Assembly: GCA_038123275.1 (NCBI GenBank)
Contig: JAYORG010000001.1
Location: forward strand, 62,001-126,000
Origin: CAJQHT01 sp038123275
GTDB lineage: Bacteria > Pseudomonadota > Alphaproteobacteria > Rickettsiales > UBA1997
Direction: 5' to 3'
DNA length: 64,000 bases
The notes beneath the pieces were generated by a model. That model worked only from the letters and a program-made list of their open reading frames with translations, searched no databases and had not been told where the DNA came from. This document shows, one piece after another, positions 1 through 7,750 of this stretch. Numbering within the stretch: position 1 is the stretch's first letter; every line of letters starts with the position of its first letter. A program made the translations under genes and the position numbers.

Positions 1-643
1 CATCAATCATATAAAAGAAGGGGTTAAACACAGAAACATTTTGCCAAAATTCTGGTAAATTTTTGGTAGAATAAAAAGTTCCAGATAAAAATGTTAAAGG
101 TGTAATTAAATAGCTAGTAATTGCTGACATATGGTCAAAAGTTTCAGAAATAATACCACATAGCATTCCAAGTAATCCTAAAAACATACAAGCAAAGAAA
201 ATACAAAATAACCCATAAGCCAAACTATGAAAAGACATTGTTACAAAAAATGAAATAGCTATAAAAGCAACAGATCCAACCATTAACCCTCTTAAAATTG
301 CCCCTCCTATCATGGCAAATAATATCTCATTACTGCTAATTGGTGGAATTAAATAATCAATAATATGCCCTAAAACTTTTCCCATAACAAAAGAGCTAGA
401 ACTATTAGCAAAGGCATTTTGCATAGCTACCATCATTATTAGCCCTGGTGCCATAAAGTTTTGAAAAGGTATTTCACCAATATTATTAATACGGTTACTA
501 AAGGCTAAAGAAAAAATGGCCAATAATAATAAAGCATTAATAACAGGAGAAAGAATTGTTTGATGATAAACTTTTAAAAATCTTAAAGTTTCTTTCTTAA
601 ATAGGTTCCAGGTCCCATAGTAATTTATGTTAGAACTAATCAT
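1..643 (-). CDS. ABC-2 type transporter permease (partial; 3' end lies outside the window)
   Basis: The reverse strand opens with ATG at 643 (MISSNINYYGTWNLFKKE) and stays open to the window edge. The visible 214 residues contain a soluble start followed by several hydrophobic segments, with FMAPGLIMMVAMQNAF, a later glycine-rich helix, and LITPLTFLSGTFYS. This matches the ABC-2 permease family (YadH/NodJ-like), whose members pair with a separate ATPase to export lipids, polysaccharides or drugs across the inner membrane. The ATPase partner is not in the window. The substrate cannot be read from the sequence. It diverges from pheS, with a perfect inverted repeat in the shared intergenic region. 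Confidence 0.85.
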   Translation of the reverse strand, partial: MISSNINYYGTWNLFKKETLRFLKVYHQTILSPVINALLLLAIFSLAFSNRINNIGEIPFQNFMAPGLIMMVAMQNAFANSSSSFVMGKVLGHIIDYLIPPISSNEILFAMIGGAILRGLMVGSVAFIAISFFVTMSFHSLAYGLFCIFFACMFLGLLGMLCGIISETFDHMSAITSYLITPLTFLSGTFYSTKNLPEFWQNVSVFNPFFYMID

Positions 644-684
644 TGATTTATTGTTTATTGAGAATTAAATTAGCCAGCAATGTC

Positions 685-728
685 TAGGCACTGTTAACAA
701 AAGTATCTACCTTTGTTAACAGTGCCTA
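685..728. repeat. Perfect 17-bp inverted repeat between divergent genes
   Basis: Arms at 685-701 and 712-728 are exact reverse complements, separated by a 10-nt loop. It lies between two divergently transcribed genes, so it is not an ordinary 3' terminator. No T-run follows on the pheS side. It may be a palindromic intergenic element, an operator or a 5' UTR hairpin of pheS, whose start codon is 27 nt downstream. Confidence 0.85.
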
Positions 729-755
729 AGCAACAAATATTAAGACAATAAAAAT

Positions 756-1802
756 ATGTTACAAGATTTAAAGAAAGTTGAAGATAATTTTAATAGCCAA
801 ATTCCTAAAATTTCTAATTCAAAAGATTTAGAAGATCTACGCGTCTCTTTTTTAGGAAAAAAGGGTTTTATTACTTCACTTCTACAAAATTTAAGAAATT
901 TACCGCAAGATCAAAAAAGAGAAGTAGGGGCAACTTTAAATAAGATTAAACTAGAAATTACTTCCCAAATTCAACAAAAGAAAGATGAGTTTGAATTATT
1001 AGATCTAAATAAAACTTTAAAAGAAGAAAAAATAGATCTGACAGCTCCAATTAGACAAGAAAACCAAGGATTAATGCATCCAATCAATAAGGTCATGCTA
1101 GAAGTTGAACAAATTTTTGCCAAAATGGGCTTTAGAATGGCTGATGGCCCAGAAATTGAAGATGATTTTCATAATTTTAGCGCTTTAAATATCGATAAAA
1201 ATCATCCCGCTAGGCAAATGCAAGATACTTTTTATCTTGATGGTGACAGTGAAATGCTTTTAAGAACCCATACTTCTAGTGTTCAAATTAGAAAAATGAC
1301 CAAAGATAAGGCGCCAATTAAAATTATCACCATGGGTAAAGTTTATCGCCGCGATTCTGATCAAACTCATACTCCAATGTTTCATCAAGTCGAAGGTTTA
1401 TTTGTAGATGAAAATGTTAATATGGGTAATTTAAAATGGGTTTTAGAAGAGTTTTTAAAAGAATTCTTCGAAATTAATGATATTTCTATGCGTTTTCGTC
1501 CTAGTTTCTTCCCTTTTACTGAACCATCAGCTGAGCTTGATATTGGTTATGAGAAAAAAGAAAATCAAATTAAGATAGGTGGCAATAAAAATTTTATGGA
1601 AATTTTAGGTTGTGGTATGGTTCACCCTAATGTTTTAGAAAATGTTGGAATTGATAGTAAAAAATATCAAGGATTTGCTTTTGGCCTTGGAATTGAAAGG
1701 TTAGCCATGCTTAAATATGGCATTAATGATTTAAGAATGTTTTTTGAAAATGATATTAGATTCTTAAAACATTTTGGATTTACACCACAACTGTCATCCT
1801 GA
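756..1802 (+). CDS. pheS: Phenylalanyl-tRNA synthetase alpha subunit
   Basis: This is the catalytic alpha subunit of the (alpha-beta)2 PheRS that charges tRNA-Phe in the cytoplasm. It has 348 residues, the usual bacterial size. An N-terminal coiled-coil arm (about residues 1-90) is followed by the class II core. Motif 2 is seen in GKVYRRDSDQTHTPMFHQVE and motif 3 in GLGIERLA (about 310-317). The family normally ends shortly after NDIRFLKQF; here the last residues (GFTPQLSS) are encoded by the start of an intergenic hairpin repeat, which also supplies the stop codon. pheT, usually adjacent, is absent from this window. Confidence 0.97.
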   Translation: MLQDLKKVEDNFNSQIPKISNSKDLEDLRVSFLGKKGFITSLLQNLRNLPQDQKREVGATLNKIKLEITSQIQQKKDEFELLDLNKTLKEEKIDLTAPIRQENQGLMHPINKVMLEVEQIFAKMGFRMADGPEIEDDFHNFSALNIDKNHPARQMQDTFYLDGDSEMLLRTHTSSVQIRKMTKDKAPIKIITMGKVYRRDSDQTHTPMFHQVEGLFVDENVNMGNLKWVLEEFLKEFFEINDISMRFRPSFFPFTEPSAELDIGYEKKENQIKIGGNKNFMEILGCGMVHPNVLENVGIDSKKYQGFAFGLGIERLAMLKYGINDLRMFFENDIRFLKHFGFTPQLSS

Positions 1803-1855
1803 ACTTAGAAACCCTTAATCATCTTTGATGACTTAGAGTTTCTTATGTGAAGGAT
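1796..1855. repeat. Imperfect hairpin repeat overlapping the pheS 3' end
   Basis: The sequence folds as atcct (1796-1800) with aggat (1851-1855), and gaaac (1808-1812) with gtttc (1838-1842), continued by an imperfect inner stem around 1813-1837. The opening TGTCATCCTGAAC resembles intergenic repeats common in Rickettsiales genomes. It begins inside the pheS coding region and provides its stop. It may also act as a terminator, but no clear T-run follows. Confidence 0.55.
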
Positions 1856-1945
1856 ATCAAGGTTGAGGTTCATCATGTAAAATATTTTAAGTATTAAAGC
1901 ACTGATAATATTTAGTTTAAGGATAATAAAATATTAAATTATTCT

Positions 1946-2092
1946 ATGAAAGATTATTCAATTTTTGTGAATTCAGCTTATTTAATTACTTTTTTTATAG
2001 TAATTATCTTTAGTTGTTACACCTTATGGCAATTCAAAAAACATTCAAAAAAGTTAGCTGCTTTAAAGAAAATTAAAAATGAGAAAAAATAA
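1946..2092 (+). CDS. ccmD: Heme exporter protein CcmD (small)
   Basis: A 48-residue ORF with one hydrophobic segment (about residues 10-28, AYLITFFIVIIFSCYTLWQF) followed by a strongly basic tail (KKHSKKLAALKKIKNEKK). This is the size and layout of CcmD, which helps release heme-loaded CcmE from the CcmABC complex in cytochrome c maturation. CcmD is poorly conserved in sequence, so the call rests mainly on topology and on the 14-bp overlap with ccmE, the usual gene order. Confidence 0.8.
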   Translation: MKDYSIFVNSAYLITFFIVIIFSCYTLWQFKKHSKKLAALKKIKNEKK

Positions 2093-2510
2093 TAGAAAAC
2101 AAAAGAGAATAACATTTATTATTTGCGCTTTTTTGATTTCCATTATTGCTCTAATATTAATTATTATCAATTTTAAAAATAATATCGTTTTTTTCTATTC
2201 TCCAAGTGAATTAAAACAAATATCAATTCCATCAAATAAAATTATTAGAGTTGGCGGTTTAATTAAAGAAAATAGCATTAAGCAAGATCAAAAATTAGGT
2301 TTAGTTTTTACCATTACTGATTTAGAGTCTGATTTAATAATTAGCTTTCAAGGTATTAAGCCAGATTTATTCAGGGAAGGCCAAGGAATGGTTGCTAAAG
2401 GTATATTTAATCCAGAATCCAATATTTTTATTGCTGACGAATTACTGGCAAAACATGATGAAAATTACATGCCACCAGAAGTTAAAAATTCTCTTAAAAA
2501 ACCTTTATAA
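2079..2510 (+). CDS. ccmE: Cytochrome c maturation heme chaperone CcmE
   Basis: CcmE binds heme covalently in the periplasm and hands it to the CcmF/H ligase. The 143-residue protein has an N-terminal membrane anchor (about residues 11-30), the periplasmic OB-fold with RVGGLI and a later GQGMVAKG segment, and the conserved LLAKHDENYMPPE near the C-terminus. H126 matches the covalent heme-binding histidine, and Y130 the conserved tyrosine four residues later. It overlaps ccmD. No other ccm genes are nearby; scattered ccm genes are common in Rickettsiales. Confidence 0.96.
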   Translation: MRKNNRKQKRITFIICAFLISIIALILIIINFKNNIVFFYSPSELKQISIPSNKIIRVGGLIKENSIKQDQKLGLVFTITDLESDLIISFQGIKPDLFREGQGMVAKGIFNPESNIFIADELLAKHDENYMPPEVKNSLKKPL

Positions 2511-2530
2511 AATCCCGATAATATTATTAT

Positions 2531-2559
2531 TTGCTTTTGCATATTTATTATGATATAAT
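2531..2559 (+). promoter_or_regulatory. Sigma70-type promoter with extended -10, first virB2-like fusion gene
   Basis: TTGCTT (2531-2536), 17-bp spacer, TATAAT (2554-2559) preceded by TG-N (extended -10). The same layout recurs upstream of the second paralogue. The -35 lies where a longer reading frame would start with TTG, which argues that translation really begins at ATG 2597. Confidence 0.75.
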
Positions 2560-2596
2560 TGGCATCGTAATTATTGGTTTATTTAATTATGGATCT

Positions 2597-3970
2597 ATGG
2601 CAGGTTTTATATCTAAAATAAAGAAGACAATATTACTTTTCTTAACAATTTTCCTATTATCAGTTTTTGATAGTAGTGATGCTTTTGCTAAAATATGCGA
2701 TGGTGGTGTTAATTGCACAGGCAAAACCCAAACCCTTTGTGAAGAAGTTGCAGGATGTACATGGGTAGTTAATCCAGATTTAACCGATGAATCATCTCTT
2801 ACTATTGCAATGTGTAATGTAGTTACCATGGCAACAGGTACAGGTGCTAAGGTTTTTGCTTCTCTAGTTATTATATCTCTTGGAATTGGTTTTTTTACAG
2901 GTAAAATATCTTGGGGCTTAATATTGGGAGTGGGAGGCGGTATCGCTTCTATTTTTGGTTCTGTTACAATCGTAGCAGTAATATCAGGTAGTGATGTTCT
3001 TAATTGTGTTGTTGGTGTTAAAGCAGATTGCACTTCAACTTCTGAAGGTTATGATTTACCAGAGAACTCATCTCCAAAATCAAGTACATCAGCTAATAAT
3101 AATTCTTCAATAAAAATATTATGTAATTCAGGGTTTTTTGGTCATATTAATGATTTAGTATGTTTTGATGGAATATGGTACGGCGCATCAGGGTTTTGCG
3201 AACAAACAGATTGTGGAGATCCAAATGTATCAGATCCTTTGGATAATGGTACTTGGGATGTAAATCAGGCTAATGATGGTGAAACTATTACTGGTACATG
3301 TGACAATGGTTTTAGAGGTCCTGTTACAATTCAGTGTAGTGAAAATAACTTTATAAATATGCAAGGAGCATGTGATCCATTGCCAGTTTGTGATTCTACT
3401 ACTCAAGGTTATCAAGATATTAGTGAGTGGGGTGAATGGTCTGCTGATTCAGCTTATATTGGACAATCAGTATCGGCATCTTGCTATGATTCTGATTTAG
3501 GTGTTGCTCCATCAGATATGGAGTGTGTTTACACCGAAGATGAAACAGCAGGAATATGGCAAGGTGGAGATAATGAAAATTGCAAAGTATTCCAACCATG
3601 TAATGATGCTAGTACTTTTATGGATTTATCCCCAAATGGTTCATGGCTATCTGAATCGGTTAATCATGGTGATAGTATTGATGGTAATTGTTCTTATGGT
3701 AATTATGATTTACCTCCAGAGTTAGTATGTAATGATGGTAGTTGGGAATCAATAGGTGGAGATGCTTGTCCATCTCAATGCATTGATGCAGATGTTAATT
3801 TTGACATAAGTCTTAATGGCGGTACTTGGCCATCGCAAACAGTAAATTATGAAAGCACTATAACTGCAAATTGTCCACAACAAAGATCAACCTATGATGA
3901 AAAACCAGAACTAACTTGCGGTGATGAAGGAATATTTACTTTTAATGAAGTTTATTGCCATGAAGGTTGT
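2597..3970 (+). repeat. 1.37-kb direct repeat, copy A (with 5313-6686)
   Basis: This segment and 5313-6686 (offset 2716) are almost identical at the DNA level. I see only isolated differences near the signal peptide and a handful in the last 80 bp. It covers the signal peptide, the VirB2-like module and the first repeat modules. Beyond 3970 the copies diverge sharply. The pattern fits recent duplication or ongoing gene conversion. Confidence 0.95.
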
Positions 3971-5182
3971 ATTGTAGAGGCTGGAAGTGAATATGAACTT
4001 GATCCTGCAGACGGATCATGGTCTAATGGTGGTATTGCTAATAGTGGTGATGAAATTACAGCTATTTGTGCTACAAGTTCTACAGATTTACCAGTTTTAT
4101 CTTGTCACGATGGAGAATGGACTCACAATGGATTTATTTGTTATGCTAGCTGTAGTGATCCAAATGGGTTTCTATCCATAACAGATGGCAGTTGGGAGAG
4201 TGAAATAGTTAATCATGGTGCTACAGTTAAAGCAACTTGTACTAGTAGTTCTGACGTGCCAACATTAGAATGTAATGATGGGTATTGGATTGATCTTGGG
4301 GGAGTGGTATGTAATGCTGGTTGCACTAATGCAGATGGTTTCTTATCTCTAACAGATGGCAGCTGGAATATTCAAACTGCTAATCATGGTGCTACAATTC
4401 AAGGTAGTTGCAATAGCAGTTCTGATATACCCACTTTGGAATGTAATGACGGGACTTGGAGTAATCCTGATAATATTGTTTGTCATGCTGGGTGCAGTGA
4501 TGCAGATTCAGTAGTCGATTTAAGTGGTAGTGGAGGTAGTTGGCCAACTCAAAGTACTGATCATGGTGGTTTTATAATTGCTGACTGTTTGGAATATACT
4601 GCTATTGATCCTCGCTTAGATTGTGACGATGGAACTTTTATATATAATAATGAAATATGCTTTGATTCAAGATGTCACGATCCTGAAGGTGCTAAATCAC
4701 TTGCAAATGGCGGTGGCTGGACAGGAACTAGCTCTGGTGATTCTTATACTAACCAACATGCCACCTATTCCGATGGAACTGTCATGACGGGTAGTTGTTT
4801 GTCAGCCTTTAATACCGCTACTCCAACATTGACATGCAATGAAGGAACATGGATATTTAATAATGATGATTGCGATCCGGTACCAGATTGTGTAGCAATG
4901 GGTAATCCTGCTTGGAGCCCTGAGCTTTATGTCACCAGTGAAGTTCCCGGAGGGTGCAACGAGATGAGACCTGGTAGCTATTGTAGATGTTGCACTGATG
5001 GCAGATGGCATGGATCAACCGGCAGACATCTTACAGCAGCCTCTGGATATACAGTATATTTAGGCACAACTTATGCCTGGACTAATAGTTACTGTATTTC
5101 AAGCACCCCTGGTTGTACCAAGCATAACAATTTCTCAGGAAGTAGTAGTCCGGCTTGTGAAAGAAAAAGTGTCTATGATTAA
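2597..5182 (+). CDS. VirB2-pilin-like module fused to Cys-rich sushi/CCP-like repeats (copy A)
   Basis: Residues 1-31 form a signal peptide (basic start, hydrophobic core, AFA cleavage site). Residues 70-135 resemble TrbC/VirB2 pilins: a CNVV start, TM1 with VIISLGIGFFTGKISWG, TM2 with GVGGGIASIFGSVTIVAV, then ISG. A short Cys-rich insert lies at 34-54. After about residue 155 come some nine modules of about 60 residues with four cysteines each, pattern C..(D/N)G.W....NHG..I...C...P.L.C.DG.W....C, resembling sushi/CCP domains. A different Cys-rich end domain contains CRCCTDGRW. The total is 861 residues; an ordinary VirB2 is about 100-130. I infer an exported, probably surface-displayed protein linked to the type IV secretion system. 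ATG 2597 was chosen because the paralogue starts at the equivalent ATG and a promoter overlaps the longer frame. Confidence 0.8.
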   Translation: MAGFISKIKKTILLFLTIFLLSVFDSSDAFAKICDGGVNCTGKTQTLCEEVAGCTWVVNPDLTDESSLTIAMCNVVTMATGTGAKVFASLVIISLGIGFFTGKISWGLILGVGGGIASIFGSVTIVAVISGSDVLNCVVGVKADCTSTSEGYDLPENSSPKSSTSANNNSSIKILCNSGFFGHINDLVCFDGIWYGASGFCEQTDCGDPNVSDPLDNGTWDVNQANDGETITGTCDNGFRGPVTIQCSENNFINMQGACDPLPVCDSTTQGYQDISEWGEWSADSAYIGQSVSASCYDSDLGVAPSDMECVYTEDETAGIWQGGDNENCKVFQPCNDASTFMDLSPNGSWLSESVNHGDSIDGNCSYGNYDLPPELVCNDGSWESIGGDACPSQCIDADVNFDISLNGGTWPSQTVNYESTITANCPQQRSTYDEKPELTCGDEGIFTFNEVYCHEGCIVEAGSEYELDPADGSWSNGGIANSGDEITAICATSSTDLPVLSCHDGEWTHNGFICYASCSDPNGFLSITDGSWESEIVNHGATVKATCTSSSDVPTLECNDGYWIDLGGVVCNAGCTNADGFLSLTDGSWNIQTANHGATIQGSCNSSSDIPTLECNDGTWSNPDNIVCHAGCSDADSVVDLSGSGGSWPTQSTDHGGFIIADCLEYTAIDPRLDCDDGTFIYNNEICFDSRCHDPEGAKSLANGGGWTGTSSGDSYTNQHATYSDGTVMTGSCLSAFNTATPTLTCNEGTWIFNNDDCDPVPDCVAMGNPAWSPELYVTSEVPGGCNEMRPGSYCRCCTDGRWHGSTGRHLTAASGYTVYLGTTYAWTNSYCISSTPGCTKHNNFSGSSSPACERKSVYD

Positions 5183-5254
5183 AATTATAATTTGGGTTTA
5201 TTATTTTATAGTTTTTAATGGTGATTTAAATTTTAAATAAATACAATCTTGAGT

Positions 5255-5283
5255 TTGATTTTATGTGTTTATTATGGTATAAT
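5255..5283 (+). promoter_or_regulatory. Sigma70-type promoter with extended -10, second virB2-like fusion gene
   Basis: TTGATT (5255-5260), 17-bp spacer, TATAAT (5278-5283) preceded by TG-G. It is homologous to the promoter at 2531-2559, with scattered substitutions. The second copy therefore has its own promoter rather than depending on read-through. Confidence 0.75.
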
Positions 5284-5312
5284 TAGTATTGTAACTATTT
5301 AATTATAGATCT

Positions 5313-6686
5313 ATGGCAGGTTTTATATCTAAAATAAAGAAGACAATATTACTTTTCTTAGCAATCTTCCTATTATCAGTTTTTGATAGTAGTGATGCTT
5401 TTGCTAAAATATGCGATGGTGGTGTTAATTGCACAGGCAAAACCCAAACCCTTTGTGAAGAAGTTGCAGGATGTACATGGGTAGTTAATCCAGATTTAAC
5501 CGATGAATCATCTCTTACTATTGCAATGTGTAATGTAGTTACCATGGCAACAGGTACAGGTGCTAAGGTTTTTGCTTCTCTAGTTATTATATCTCTTGGA
5601 ATTGGTTTTTTTACAGGTAAAATATCTTGGGGCTTAATATTGGGAGTGGGAGGCGGTATCGCTTCTATTTTTGGTTCTGTTACAATCGTAGCAGTAATAT
5701 CAGGTAGTGATGTTCTTAATTGTGTTGTTGGTGTTAAAGCAGATTGCACTTCAACTTCTGAAGGTTATGATTTACCAGAGAACTCATCTCCAAAATCAAG
5801 TACATCAGCTAATAATAATTCTTCAATAAAAATATTATGTAATTCAGGGTTTTTTGGTCATATTAATGATTTAGTATGTTTTGATGGAATATGGTACGGC
5901 GCATCAGGGTTTTGCGAACAAACAGATTGTGGAGATCCAAATGTATCAGATCCTTTGGATAATGGTACTTGGGATGTAAATCAGGCTAATGATGGTGAAA
6001 CTATTACTGGTACATGTGACAATGGTTTTAGAGGTCCTGTTACAATTCAGTGTAGTGAAAATAACTTTATAAATATGCAAGGAGCATGTGATCCATTGCC
6101 AGTTTGTGATTCTACTACTCAAGGTTATCAAGATATTAGTGAGTGGGGTGAATGGTCTGCTGATTCAGCTTATATTGGACAATCAGTATCGGCATCTTGC
6201 TATGATTCTGATTTAGGTGTTGCTCCATCAGATATGGAGTGTGTTTACACCGAAGATGAAACAGCAGGAATATGGCAAGGTGGAGATAATGAAAATTGCA
6301 AAGTATTCCAACCATGTAATGATGCTAGTACTTTTATGGATTTATCCCCAAATGGTTCATGGCTATCTGAATCGGTTAATCATGGTGATAGTATTGATGG
6401 TAATTGTTCTTATGGTAATTATGATTTACCTCCAGAGTTAGTATGTAATGATGGTAGTTGGGAATCAATAGGTGGAGATGCTTGTCCATCTCAATGCATT
6501 GATGCAGATGTTAATTTTGACATAAGTCTTAATGGCGGTACTTGGCCATCGCAAACAGTAAATTATGAAAGCACTATAACTGCAAATTGTCCACAACAAA
6601 GATCAACCTATGATGATAAACCAGAGTTAACTTGCGGTGATGAAGGAATATTTACTTTTAATAATATTTATTGCCATGAAGGTTGT
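5313..6686 (+). repeat. 1.37-kb direct repeat, copy B (with 2597-3970)
   Basis: Partner of the repeat at 2597-3970. Identity ends just after the codons for a CHEGC motif shared by both proteins, at a repeat-module boundary, so recombination here would swap whole modules. Confidence 0.95.
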
Positions 6687-7691
6687 GATACAGAGTCAGA
6701 TGGTTTTATTGCAATTGATCCTGCAGATGGTTCATGGTCTAATAGTGGCGCTGCTAATAGTGGTGACGAAGTTACAGCTACTTGTACTTCTAGCTCTGCA
6801 GATTTACCAGTTTTAACTTGTCACGATGGAACTTGGACAGATAATGGGTTTGAATGTTATGCTGGATGTACGGATGCAGATGGATTTTTAGCATTAGATC
6901 ATGGTAGTTGGCAAAGTCAAACGACTAATCATGGTACTACTGTTAAGGGTACTTGTCCAAATAGTTCTGATGTGCCAACGTTAAAATGTAATGATGGGCA
7001 GTGGGAAGATATAGCCGGATCAGTTTGTCATCCTGGATGCACCAATGGTAGTGCTCAAGCATTATCATCAAACGGCTCTTGGCCAAGTAATGATTCTGCT
7101 GATCATGGTGGTTATATTGAGGCAACTTGTCCTTATGGATATACTAATAATACAAAACCTAGATTAACATGTGGTACCAACACAGATGGACAATGGGACT
7201 ATAATGATGTTGATTGTTTCCCTCCATGTGATACAAATTCTGCTGGATATGTAAATGTAGATGGTGGTACTTGGTCAAATAATGGTGTTGCTAATAATGG
7301 TTCTTCAATTACATTTACTTGCAATCAATATTATACTCCAAGTGGTTCTGTTGGTCCTCTTACTTGTACTAATGGTGTATATACGGGAAGTACTTCTGGT
7401 AGTTGTATCCCAATTACTTGTCCTGCTCATACATTAACGATAAAAGGTTATAATATTAGTATGGGTGAAAAAGTTGTTAGTAGCACATGCCATAAATATA
7501 GTGGTAATGTTGATGGTGATCCAAGATATAATCGTTGCTGTCCAGATGGAAGATGGGCAGGAAACCAGGATTATAATTCAATTACGCCATCATCAGGTAT
7601 AGGTTTTGCTTCTAGTTACCATTATGATAGTACTAGCAGTGGTAGGAGTAGTGATTGTACAAAATGGGGAGCTAGTGATTGTGGGCTTTAA
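5313..7691 (+). CDS. VirB2-pilin-like module fused to Cys-rich sushi/CCP-like repeats (copy B)
   Basis: This 792-residue tandem paralogue of the gene at 2597 shares the signal peptide (only T17A differs), the VirB2-like two-helix module and the first repeats almost exactly, up to about residue 458. After that the modules are recognisably of the same type but different in sequence and number (about eight in all). The end domain shares the RCCPDGRW core with copy A and is otherwise divergent. Keeping the head constant and varying the tail is what is expected of antigenic or receptor variation in a surface structure. Only 130 bp separate it from copy A, and it has its own promoter. Disulfide-rich repeats imply folding in an oxidising compartment. 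Confidence 0.8.
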   Translation: MAGFISKIKKTILLFLAIFLLSVFDSSDAFAKICDGGVNCTGKTQTLCEEVAGCTWVVNPDLTDESSLTIAMCNVVTMATGTGAKVFASLVIISLGIGFFTGKISWGLILGVGGGIASIFGSVTIVAVISGSDVLNCVVGVKADCTSTSEGYDLPENSSPKSSTSANNNSSIKILCNSGFFGHINDLVCFDGIWYGASGFCEQTDCGDPNVSDPLDNGTWDVNQANDGETITGTCDNGFRGPVTIQCSENNFINMQGACDPLPVCDSTTQGYQDISEWGEWSADSAYIGQSVSASCYDSDLGVAPSDMECVYTEDETAGIWQGGDNENCKVFQPCNDASTFMDLSPNGSWLSESVNHGDSIDGNCSYGNYDLPPELVCNDGSWESIGGDACPSQCIDADVNFDISLNGGTWPSQTVNYESTITANCPQQRSTYDDKPELTCGDEGIFTFNNIYCHEGCDTESDGFIAIDPADGSWSNSGAANSGDEVTATCTSSSADLPVLTCHDGTWTDNGFECYAGCTDADGFLALDHGSWQSQTTNHGTTVKGTCPNSSDVPTLKCNDGQWEDIAGSVCHPGCTNGSAQALSSNGSWPSNDSADHGGYIEATCPYGYTNNTKPRLTCGTNTDGQWDYNDVDCFPPCDTNSAGYVNVDGGTWSNNGVANNGSSITFTCNQYYTPSGSVGPLTCTNGVYTGSTSGSCIPITCPAHTLTIKGYNISMGEKVVSSTCHKYSGNVDGDPRYNRCCPDGRWAGNQDYNSITPSSGIGFASSYHYDSTSSGRSSDCTKWGASDCGL

Positions 7692-7750
7692 TATTACTAT
7701 TAAATTTAACATATAGTGGTAATGATTTTTTGTATAAGTTCCAACTATAA

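Noticed and set aside
2531..2596. Longer N-terminus for the first virB2-like fusion gene
   Set aside because: It would start at a TTG that is the -35 box of a good promoter, and the paralogue has no equivalent extension.
2587..3033. 148-residue open frame on the minus strand, repeated nearly identically at 5303-5749
   Set aside because: It is the antisense shadow of the virB2-like fusion genes; its apparent conservation comes only from the 1.37-kb direct repeat.
3230..7125. CRISPR array or DNA-level tandem repeat in the cysteine-rich genes
   Set aside because: The repeats are protein modules with variable DNA and about 180-bp periods, in frame, without constant direct repeats and spacers.
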